In this document: positions 57,501 through 64,000 of the stretch, piece after piece
How positions within the stretch are numbered: the first letter of the stretch is position 1
Layout: the number at the start of each line of letters is the position of its first letter
Assembly (NCBI RefSeq): GCF_007827795.1
Contig: NZ_VITI01000016.1
Location: 49,973 to 113,972, forward strand
Origin: Azospirillum brasilense
Lineage (GTDB): Bacteria; Pseudomonadota; Alphaproteobacteria; Azospirillales; Azospirillaceae
DNA: 64,000 nucleotides
Reading direction: 5' to 3'
Notes under the pieces: generated by a model
Databases searched by the model: none
The model's input: only the letters and a program-made list of their open reading frames with translations
Told to the model about the DNA's origin: nothing
Program-made: the position numbers and the translations under genes

Positions 57501-58214
57501 ATGCCCAGAGCCGGCGGACCGCCACTCATCGAGTTCAAAGGTGTGAGCAAGGTTTTCGGCAGCGGCCCCGCCGCCGTCCCGGCGCTGAACGCGGTCGATC
57601 TGAGCATCGACCGGGGGGAATTCGTGGCGATCATGGGACCGTCGGGGTCCGGCAAGTCAACGGCGATGAACATCCTCGGCTGCCTCGACGCCCCGACCTC
57701 CGGGACCTATCGCTTCATGGGCGTCGACGTCGGCCGCTTGAACCGCCACCAGCGCACGCTGCTCCGTCGCCGCTACCTGGGCTTCGTCTTCCAGGGCTTC
57801 AACCTGCTGGCCCGCACCAGCGCCGTGGAGAATGTGGAGCTTCCTCTGGTCTACCGAGGCACTCCCACGACCGCCCGCCGCCGGCTTGCGCGGGAGGTTC
57901 TGGCCCGTGTCGGGCTGGAAGGGCGCGAGGACCACACGCCGGGCGAGTTGTCCGGCGGCCAGCAGCAGCGTGTCGCCATCGCCCGCGCCATCGTCACCGA
58001 CCCCGCCGTTCTTCTGGCCGACGAGCCGACCGGCAATCTCGACAGCCGGATGAGCTTGGAGATCATGAACCTTCTGGGGCGGCTGAACCGCGAACAGGGC
58101 ATCACCGTCGTCATGGTCACGCATGAGCCGGACATGGCGGCCCACGCACGGCGCATCATCCGCTTCGTCGATGGCCGCATCGACAGCGACGCCTCCAGCG
58201 AAAGGGCCGCGTGA
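57501..58214 (+). CDS. macB: MacB/LolD-like ABC transporter ATPase
   Basis: ATPase of 237 residues: Walker A GPSGSGKST, Q-loop VFQGFNLLARTSAVENVELP, signature LSGGQQQRVAIARAI, Walker B LLADEPTGNLD, switch His VMVTHEPD. This is the type VII (MacB/LolD/FtsE) branch. In E. coli MacB the ATPase and permease are one polypeptide; here they are separate and the stop overlaps the permease start (TGATG). Confidence 0.92.
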   Translation: MPRAGGPPLIEFKGVSKVFGSGPAAVPALNAVDLSIDRGEFVAIMGPSGSGKSTAMNILGCLDAPTSGTYRFMGVDVGRLNRHQRTLLRRRYLGFVFQGFNLLARTSAVENVELPLVYRGTPTTARRRLAREVLARVGLEGREDHTPGELSGGQQQRVAIARAIVTDPAVLLADEPTGNLDSRMSLEIMNLLGRLNREQGITVVMVTHEPDMAAHARRIIRFVDGRIDSDASSERAA

Positions 58215-59419
58215 TGCTCGTCGAGGCCGTCAAGCTCGCGCTCCAGGCGATCCGCCGCAACGCGCTGCGCTCCTTTCTCACCGTGCTCGGCATCATCATC
58301 GGTGTCGGCGCCGTCATCGGCATGGTGACCATCGGCAACGGCACCACCGCCCGGATCACCGCCGACCTCGCCAAGCTCGGCACCAACCTGCTGTTTGTGC
58401 TGCCCGGACAGGTCGGCCCCGGACGCGCCAGTTCCGACGCCAAGCCCTTCAACAACCGCGACATCGAGGTGATGCGGGCACAACTGACCGGGGTGCAGGC
58501 GGTCGCGCCGGTGGCACAGAAGTCGGTGCCGGTGATCTACGGGACGGAAAACCGCAACACGGTGGTGACGGGAACCGACAGCGGCTATTTCGTCGTGCAG
58601 AATTGGGCGCTGGCACGGGGGCGCGGCTTCCACGAGGGCGAGGAGCGCGCCGGGCGTGCCGCCTGCATCGTCGGCCAGACCGTCCGGGAGACGCTGTTCG
58701 GCCGTACCGACCCCATCGGCGAGACCATCCGCGTCCACAACGTCTCATGCGAGGTGATCGGCCTTCTCGAAGCGAAGGGGCAGTCGAGCTTCGGAACCGA
58801 CCTGGACGACACGGTGCTGATGCCTCTGCGCGCCTTCCAGCGGCGGATCGCCGGAAACATGGACATCGCGCGCGTCTACGTCTCGGCGCGGAACGGGGTC
58901 GATACGGCCAAGGTGCAGACCGGCATCGAGCGCCTGTTGCGGGAGCGGCGCAACATCACCCCCGGCAAGGAGGACGATTTCTCCGTTCGCGATATGAAGC
59001 AGGTCGTGCAGGCCACCGCCGGAGCGACGGCGGTGCTCACCGGCCTTCTGGGCGCGGTGGCGGCGGTCAGCCTGCTGGTCGGCGGGATCGGCATCATGAA
59101 CATCATGCTGGTGTCGGTGACCGAAAGGACGCGGGAAATCGGAATACGCCTCGCCATCGGCGCCCTGGAGGAACAGGTGCTGATGCAGTTCCTGGTGGAG
59201 GCGGTGGTGCTGTCCCTGTTCGGCGGCATCCTCGGAATCGCTTTGGGGCTCGGGCTGGCGATTGTGACGACGGCCGCGCTGAACGTCCCGTTCCTCGTCG
59301 ATCCCTTCATCATCCTTGTGGCGTTCGGCTTCTCCGCCGTGGTTGGAATCCTCTTCGGCTACATCCCGGCCCACCGCGCGGCCCATCTCGATCCGATCCA
59401 GGCACTGCGCCATGAGTGA
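58214..59419 (+). CDS. MacB/FtsX-like ABC transporter permease
   Basis: Protein of 401 residues: one N-terminal helix (SFLTVLGIIIGVGAVIGMVTIG), a large periplasmic domain (about 55-275) and three C-terminal helices (VLTGLLGAVAAVSLLVGGIG; MQFLVEAVVLSLFGGILGIA; IILVAFGFSAVVGILFGYIP), ending in the conserved AAHLDPIQALRHE. A mechanotransmission permease working with the adjacent ATPase and adaptor. The exported substrate (macrolide, peptide or lipid) cannot be told. Confidence 0.92.
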   Translation: MLVEAVKLALQAIRRNALRSFLTVLGIIIGVGAVIGMVTIGNGTTARITADLAKLGTNLLFVLPGQVGPGRASSDAKPFNNRDIEVMRAQLTGVQAVAPVAQKSVPVIYGTENRNTVVTGTDSGYFVVQNWALARGRGFHEGEERAGRAACIVGQTVRETLFGRTDPIGETIRVHNVSCEVIGLLEAKGQSSFGTDLDDTVLMPLRAFQRRIAGNMDIARVYVSARNGVDTAKVQTGIERLLRERRNITPGKEDDFSVRDMKQVVQATAGATAVLTGLLGAVAAVSLLVGGIGIMNIMLVSVTERTREIGIRLAIGALEEQVLMQFLVEAVVLSLFGGILGIALGLGLAIVTTAALNVPFLVDPFIILVAFGFSAVVGILFGYIPAHRAAHLDPIQALRHE

Positions 59420-59586
59420 CGGTTCCGTCCGTTCAAACGCGCGCGGCGCGAACGCCCGCCCCCGATAGCGCTGGTGTTCCTTTACCTGGGTTAAGGCTCC
59501 CCGGCCCTCGCACCCCGATGATGATCCCGGCGGCGCCGTAGCCAACGGGCCGCGATGACGATGCGACCGACCGCCGGAGGAGCGCC

Positions 59587-59937
59587 ATGCAACCGTCGCT
59601 GCAGATCACCTTCCACAACATGGACCCCTCGCCCTTCCTGGAAGCCTGTGTCCGCGAGCATGCCGCCAAACTGGAGCGATTCTTCGAACACATCATGGCC
59701 TGCCACGTGGTCCTCGATGCGCCGCATCGACACCACCACAAGGGCAAGCTCTACACCGTCCGGATCGACCTGACCGTTCCGGCAGGAGAACTGGTCGTGC
59801 GCCACGCCAAGCCCGCCGACCATGCCCATGAAGATCCCAAGGTCGCCATACGCGACGCGTTCGACGCGATCCGCCGGGAGTTGGAAGACTACGCGCGCCG
59901 CCGCAGGCAGGACGTGAAGACCCATACGGCGTCGTAG
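59587..59937 (+). CDS. hpf: HPF/RaiA-like ribosome hibernation factor
   Basis: Protein of 116 residues with the short-HPF/RaiA fold pattern (LQITFHNMDPSPFLEACVRE, KLERFFEHIMACHVVLDAP, YTVRIDLTVPAGELVV, VAIRDAFDAIRRELEDYARR). No long-HPF C-terminal domain. It has an unusually His-rich centre (HRHHHKGK). The ATG is preceded by GGAGGAGC. It sits upstream of PEP synthase, in a set commonly linked to stress or starvation (inference). Confidence 0.85.
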   Translation: MQPSLQITFHNMDPSPFLEACVREHAAKLERFFEHIMACHVVLDAPHRHHHKGKLYTVRIDLTVPAGELVVRHAKPADHAHEDPKVAIRDAFDAIRRELEDYARRRRQDVKTHTAS

Positions 59938-60036
59938 GCGTCGCGTCTCCGCTCTCCGCCCGGGATCAATCACCGAAGCGCCCGGCGCCGGACATTACGC
60001 CACCAGCGCCGACGACATCACCTTGGGAGGCCGGCC

Positions 60037-62460
60037 ATGCCGGACAGTTCGTACATCCGCTGGTTTTCCGATCTTGGTCGTGACGATGTCGCCCTGGTGG
60101 GCGGCAAGAACGCCTCGCTCGGTGAGCTCCATCGGCGCTTGAAACCGCTGGGGGTGGAGGTGCCGGACGGTTTCGCCCTGACCGCCGCCGCCTTCCGCGA
60201 CGCGCTGACCGCCGCCAACGCCTGGGACGGCCTGCACGCGCTGCTGGACGACCTGGACAAGACGGATGTGGAGCGTCTGGCCCGTGCCGGGGCCCGCGCC
60301 CGCGAGATCGTCTACACCGCCGGCCTGACGCCGGACATGGAAGCGCAATTGCGCACGGCCTTCCGTGCCCTGCTGGCCGAATACGGGGAGGGCCTGACCG
60401 TGGCGGTGCGCAGCTCCGCCACCGCCGAGGATCTGCCGACGGCCAGCTTTGCCGGGCAGCACGAGACCTACCTGAATGTGGCGGGCGAGGCGATGCTGCT
60501 CGACGCCGTGCGGCGCTGCCACGCCTCGCTGTTCACCGACCGCGCCATCTCCTATCGGATCGACCAGGGCTTCGACCATTTCAAGGTCGCGCTGTCGGTC
60601 GGTGTGCAGAAGATGGTGCGCTCCGACCTCGCCTCGGCCGGGGTGATGTTCACGCTCGACACGGAATCGGGATACCGGGATGCCGTGTTCATCACCGGCG
60701 CCTATGGGCTGGGGGAAACGGTCGTCCAGGGGACGGTCGATCCCGACGAGTTCTATGTGCACAAGCCGACCTTCCGGCAGGGCCGTCGCGCGGTGCTGCG
60801 GCGGCGCCTGGGCGAGAAGCTGGTGAAGATGGTCTACCGCTCGGGCCGCACCCGTGAGCCGACGCGCACCGTCCCCACACCCGGCGCCGACCGGGAGCGC
60901 TTCTGTCTGACCGACGGGGAGGTGCTGCGGCTCGCCGAACAGGCCATCCGGATCGAGGACCATTACGGCCAGCCCATGGACATCGAATGGGCCAAGGACG
61001 GGCAGGACGGCGGTCTCTACATCGTCCAGGCGCGGCCGGAGACGGTCGCCTCCCGGCGCTCGGCCCTGGAGCTGGAGACCTTCGTTCCGGAAGGGAAGGG
61101 CACCGTACTCGTTTCCGGGCGCGCGGTCGGCGGGCGTATGGCCGCCGGGGCCGTCCGTGTGGTGACCGGCGCCCACCATCTGTCCGCCTTCCGCCCGGGC
61201 GAGGTGCTGGTGGCCGACACCACGACGCCCGATTGGGAACCGGTGATGAAGACGGCCGCCGCCATCGTCACCAACCGGGGCGGCCGCACCTGCCACGCCG
61301 CCATCGTCGCCCGCGAGCTGGGCATTCCCGCCGTGGTCGGGGCCGAGCGCGCGACGGAGGCCCTGCGCGACGGTCAAACAGTGACCATCTCCTGCGCCGA
61401 GGGCGACACCGGCAAGGTCTATGACGGCGCCGTGCCGTTCCATGTGGAGCGCATCGACCTCGGTCGGCTGCCGCGCCCACAGACGCGCATCATGGTGAAC
61501 CTCGGCAACCCCGACCAAGCCTTCCAGACCGGCCAGCTTCCGGTGGACGGGGTTGGCCTGGCGCGCATGGAGTTCATCATCAGCGAGGCCATCAAGGTGC
61601 ATCCGATGGCGCTCGTCCATCCGGAGCGCGTCGAGGATTCCGACGTCCGCGCCCACATCGCCCAACTGACCTGCAGCCACCCCGACGGCGGCGCCTACTT
61701 CGTGGAGCGTCTGTCGGAAGGGATCGGCACCATCGCGGCGGCCTTCTTCCCGCGCCCGGTCATCGTTCGCCTGTCGGACTTCAAGACCAACGAATACGCT
61801 TCCCTGATCGGCGGGCGGTGGTTCGAGCCGGTCGAGGAGAATCCCATGCTCGGCTTCCGGGGGGCGGCGCGCTACGCCCATCCTGCCTACGAGGAGGGCT
61901 TCGCGCTGGAATGCCGGGCGCTGGTCCGGGTGCGTGCCGAGATGGGATTGACCAACGTGAAGGTCATGGTCCCCTTCTGCCGCCGCCTGGAGGAGGCGGA
62001 CCGGGTGATCGCCGCCATGGCCCACCATGGGCTGGAGCGCGGGCGCGACGGGCTGGAGATCTACGTGATGTGCGAGATCCCCAACAACGTGCTGCTGGTG
62101 GACGAGTTCGCCCAACGTTTCGACGGATTTTCCATCGGGTCGAACGACCTGACGCAGCTCACGCTCGGCGTGGACCGCGACAGTCCGCTGGTCGCCTTCG
62201 ACTTCGACGAGCGCGATCCCGGCGTGCTGGCATTCCTGCGCCAAGCCGTGGAGGGCGCGCGTCGCAACGGCCGGCCCTGCGGAATCTGCGGCCAGGCACC
62301 CTCGGACTATCCGGAAATCGCCGAGTTCCTGGTGCGGCTCGGCATTGATTCCATCAGCCTGACGCCTGACAGCGTGCTGAAGACGTTGCGCGCCGTCGTG
62401 GAGCTGGAACGAGGGCTCGGCCGTGTCCCGCGCAACCCTGAAACGGGAGATCCATCATGA
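60037..62460 (+). CDS. ppsA: Phosphoenolpyruvate synthase
   Basis: Protein of 807 residues converting pyruvate and ATP to PEP, AMP and phosphate. N-terminal ATP-grasp domain (VALVGGKNASLGEL, VAVRSSATAEDLPTASFAGQ), swivelling phosphohistidine domain with His420 in GGRTCHAAIVARELGIPAVVG, and C-terminal PEP/pyruvate barrel (GSNDLTQLTLGVDRDS; catalytic Cys751 in GICGQAPSDYPE). Full length. GGGAGG before the ATG; the next gene overlaps by four bases. Confidence 0.95.
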   Translation: MPDSSYIRWFSDLGRDDVALVGGKNASLGELHRRLKPLGVEVPDGFALTAAAFRDALTAANAWDGLHALLDDLDKTDVERLARAGARAREIVYTAGLTPDMEAQLRTAFRALLAEYGEGLTVAVRSSATAEDLPTASFAGQHETYLNVAGEAMLLDAVRRCHASLFTDRAISYRIDQGFDHFKVALSVGVQKMVRSDLASAGVMFTLDTESGYRDAVFITGAYGLGETVVQGTVDPDEFYVHKPTFRQGRRAVLRRRLGEKLVKMVYRSGRTREPTRTVPTPGADRERFCLTDGEVLRLAEQAIRIEDHYGQPMDIEWAKDGQDGGLYIVQARPETVASRRSALELETFVPEGKGTVLVSGRAVGGRMAAGAVRVVTGAHHLSAFRPGEVLVADTTTPDWEPVMKTAAAIVTNRGGRTCHAAIVARELGIPAVVGAERATEALRDGQTVTISCAEGDTGKVYDGAVPFHVERIDLGRLPRPQTRIMVNLGNPDQAFQTGQLPVDGVGLARMEFIISEAIKVHPMALVHPERVEDSDVRAHIAQLTCSHPDGGAYFVERLSEGIGTIAAAFFPRPVIVRLSDFKTNEYASLIGGRWFEPVEENPMLGFRGAARYAHPAYEEGFALECRALVRVRAEMGLTNVKVMVPFCRRLEEADRVIAAMAHHGLERGRDGLEIYVMCEIPNNVLLVDEFAQRFDGFSIGSNDLTQLTLGVDRDSPLVAFDFDERDPGVLAFLRQAVEGARRNGRPCGICGQAPSDYPEIAEFLVRLGIDSISLTPDSVLKTLRAVVELERGLGRVPRNPETGDPS

Positions 62461-63035
62461 AGCACGTCGTCGTCTTCGCACACCCGCGCTCCGGCAGCTT
62501 CATCCGGCAGGCCGCGGGGGCCTATGTGGACGAGCTGGAGCAATACGGACATTCGGTCGAGGTGCGCGACCTCTACACCATGGGTTTCAACCCGGTCCTC
62601 TCGGAGGAGGAGCTGGCCCGCGCGGGTCCGGTGCCCGAGGACGTCCGGCGTGAGCAGGAGATCATCGCCGGGGCGCAGGCGATCACCTTCCTGTTTCCGA
62701 TCTGGTGGGCCGGAATGCCCGCCATGCTCAAGGGCTATGTGGACCGGGTCTTCACCTACGGCTTCGCCTGGGAGCTGCGCGGCGAGGAGATCAAGGGCAA
62801 GCTGCACGGACGCAAGGGGCTGATCGTCACCAGTTCCGGCGCGCCGCTGGACTATCTGGAAGCGGTCGGGGAAATGCAGGCCTTCAAGGTCACGCAGGAC
62901 GTCGCGATCATGGGACTGTGCGGCATCAAGGTGGTCGAGCATGTGCATTTCGACGATCTGGGGCCGAACACCACGCCCGAGCGGATCGACGACAACATCC
63001 GCCGCATCCGCGCCGCGGTGCGCGTCCATTTCTGA
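62457..63035 (+). CDS. Flavodoxin-fold NAD(P)H quinone oxidoreductase
   Basis: Protein of 192 residues of the NQO/Kef-ancillary (flavodoxin_2) family: VVVFAHPRSGSFIRQAAGAY for FMN phosphate binding, FLFPIWWAGMPAMLKGYVDRVFTYGFAW for the flavin ring. It reduces quinones or related acceptors by two electrons. ATGA overlap with ppsA indicates co-translation. Substrate unknown. Confidence 0.88.
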   Translation: MKHVVVFAHPRSGSFIRQAAGAYVDELEQYGHSVEVRDLYTMGFNPVLSEEELARAGPVPEDVRREQEIIAGAQAITFLFPIWWAGMPAMLKGYVDRVFTYGFAWELRGEEIKGKLHGRKGLIVTSSGAPLDYLEAVGEMQAFKVTQDVAIMGLCGIKVVEHVHFDDLGPNTTPERIDDNIRRIRAAVRVHF

Positions 63036-63041
63036 ACCGAT

Positions 63042-63076
63042 GCCCTGAGCGGCGGACTTCATCCGCCGCTCAGGGC
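63042..63076. terminator. Hairpin terminator between convergent genes
   Basis: Perfect 15-bp stem GCCCTGAGCGGCGGA / TCCGCCGCTCAGGGC with loop CTTCA. No T-tract on either side; overlaps the last codons of the phosphoribosyltransferase gene. Confidence 0.65.
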
Positions 63077-63801
63077 GCACGATCATTCGATGACGGGGCG
63101 GCCGTGGGGCGCGTGCGCGACGCCTCGTCCAGCAGGTGGACGACCTCGGCATCATCGAGTTGGTGAAAGTCCTCGTAGAAGGCGCCGATGGCGTCGAACG
63201 GGTTCGGAGCCTGGAGACAGACAATCTCATCGGCTTCGACCCGCAGCTCCGACAGGACGTCGAGCGGCGCCACCGGCACCGCCAGCACCGTCCGCCTCGG
63301 CCTCGCCCGGCGCACCGACCGCAGGGCGGCGAGCATCGTCGCGCCGGTCGCGATGCCGTCGTCCACGAGGATGGCGGTGCGCCCGGCCACCGGCACCCGC
63401 GGACGGTCGCCGACATACACGGCCCGCCGGCGCTCGATCTCCCGGAGCTGCCGAACCTTTTCCTCTCCGATCCAGGATTCGGGCACGAAATCCGCGACAT
63501 CCGGGTTGATGACGGTTTCGACGCGGCCGCCATCGGCCACGGCGCCGACGGCCAGCTCCGGCTGGAACGGGGCGCCGATCTTGCGCACGAGCACGAGGTC
63601 GAGCGGCGCGTGGAGCGCCCTCGCCACCTCCACCGCGACCGCAACGCCGCCGCGCGGCAGAGCCAGGACGACCGGTTTCTCGTCGCCCAGATGGGCCAGC
63701 CGCGTGGCGAGGCGTCGTCCGGCCTCGCTCCGGTCACGGAACCGGAACGGCACGCCGGGGCCGCTCATCGTCGTCGATCGTGGCGTGTCTGATCCCGGCA
63801 T
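63070..63801 (-). CDS. Phosphoribosyltransferase-domain protein
   Basis: Protein of 243 residues of the type-I PRTase fold found as stand-alone stress-linked proteins. Visible: LALPRGGVAVAVEVARAL, VRKIGAPFQPELAVGAV, and the PRPP-binding loop ILVDDGIATGATMLAALR. The ATG at 63801 has GGAGG upstream; the frame continues further without support. The acceptor base is unknown; such genes often accompany PEP synthase, hibernation-factor and universal-stress genes. Convergent with the flavodoxin-fold gene. Confidence 0.82.
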   Translation of the reverse strand: MPGSDTPRSTTMSGPGVPFRFRDRSEAGRRLATRLAHLGDEKPVVLALPRGGVAVAVEVARALHAPLDLVLVRKIGAPFQPELAVGAVADGGRVETVINPDVADFVPESWIGEEKVRQLREIERRRAVYVGDRPRVPVAGRTAILVDDGIATGATMLAALRSVRRARPRRTVLAVPVAPLDVLSELRVEADEIVCLQAPNPFDAIGAFYEDFHQLDDAEVVHLLDEASRTRPTAAPSSNDRAP

Positions 63802-64000
63802 CGTGCTGTCCTCCGCTGGCCGCTGTGCGACGTGTTTAAGCGTCCATCCGGGAAAGCCCTCTTCACACAGGTTAAGCGCACCTCCGGCCACAGGGGGTGG
63901 AGCTAGAGCTATGCGGGAAACTGGGTGATGACGGTCTGAAGAAGGCGGCGTATCGAGGCGGGTGACGAAGCCTGCCAGAACCTCCACGAGGGAGCGATAC

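Noticed and set aside
59995..62244. 749-codon minus-strand frame opposite ppsA
   Set aside because: Shadow frame with repetitive His/Gly/Ala/Val composition; ppsA is complete on the plus strand.

Overview
The window is very GC-rich and densely packed, with long operons joined by 4-base stop/start overlaps, many GTG/TTG starts, and short GC-palindromic repeats between genes. Gene content (cysteine-type membrane formate dehydrogenase, Nas/Nrt nitrate assimilation, PuuD-type urate oxidation, Tat signals, a GMP reductase) and protein style point to an alphaproteobacterium of the Rhodospirillales, most likely Azospirillum. That identification is inference from gene content, not from a marker gene.

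Layout. (1) 1-5882, minus strand: a TPP riboswitch with its own promoter leads an operon of a LuxE-like acyl-protein synthetase, a LuxC-like acyl reductase, a complete NitT/TauT-type ABC importer and a short-chain dehydrogenase cut by the left edge. LuxE, LuxC and SDR activities together would turn a carboxylate into an aldehyde and then an alcohol, which suggests salvage of an oxidised thiamine precursor. (2) 5909-7813: a methyltransferase and an M20 deacylase. (3) 7890-15383, minus: formate dehydrogenase (alpha, beta, gamma, a TAT-target peptide, a TorD-like chaperone, DUF3305, DUF3306 and a ligase-like protein). (4) 15477-19544, plus: a small secreted protein, then nadA-nadB-nadC behind a promoter carrying two copies of one inverted-repeat operator. 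(5) 19581-20998: glf with a coupled 55-residue peptide. (6) 21156-28189: purine/urate catabolism (guaC, an M20 protein lacking metal ligands, allC, uraD, uraH, puuD) and a LysR regulator. (7) 28405-40090: housekeeping and orphan genes (LacI regulator, uvrC, small HTH-like pair, DUF882 protein, TolB/TPR membrane protein, YgiQ radical SAM enzyme, NlpC/P60 protein).

(8) 40013-52137: nitrate assimilation. nirB-nirD-nasA-cobA runs left and nrtA-nrtB-nrtCD-nasT runs right from a 645-base control region. That region holds a sigma-54 promoter, an NtrC-like site, stem-loops with identical AACGGC hexaloops in both leaders, and a strong intrinsic terminator in front of nirB that overlaps one of the stem-loops. 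This matches the architecture of ANTAR antitermination, and an ANTAR protein (nasT) ends the nrt operon. (9) 52474-55672: an arsenic operon (arsR, two different arsenate reductases, acr3, arsH). (10) 55690-56121: insertion-sequence debris. (11) 56210-63801: a MacAB-like transporter, then a stress-like set (hibernation factor, PEP synthase, flavodoxin-fold reductase, phosphoribosyltransferase).

Two related families of GC-palindromic repeats occur seven times. In two places they have become coding sequence: the N-terminus of NasA and the C-terminus of the DUF3306 protein. A third, unrelated inverted-repeat element supplies the C-terminus of the LysR regulator. I saw no tRNA, rRNA or CRISPR.
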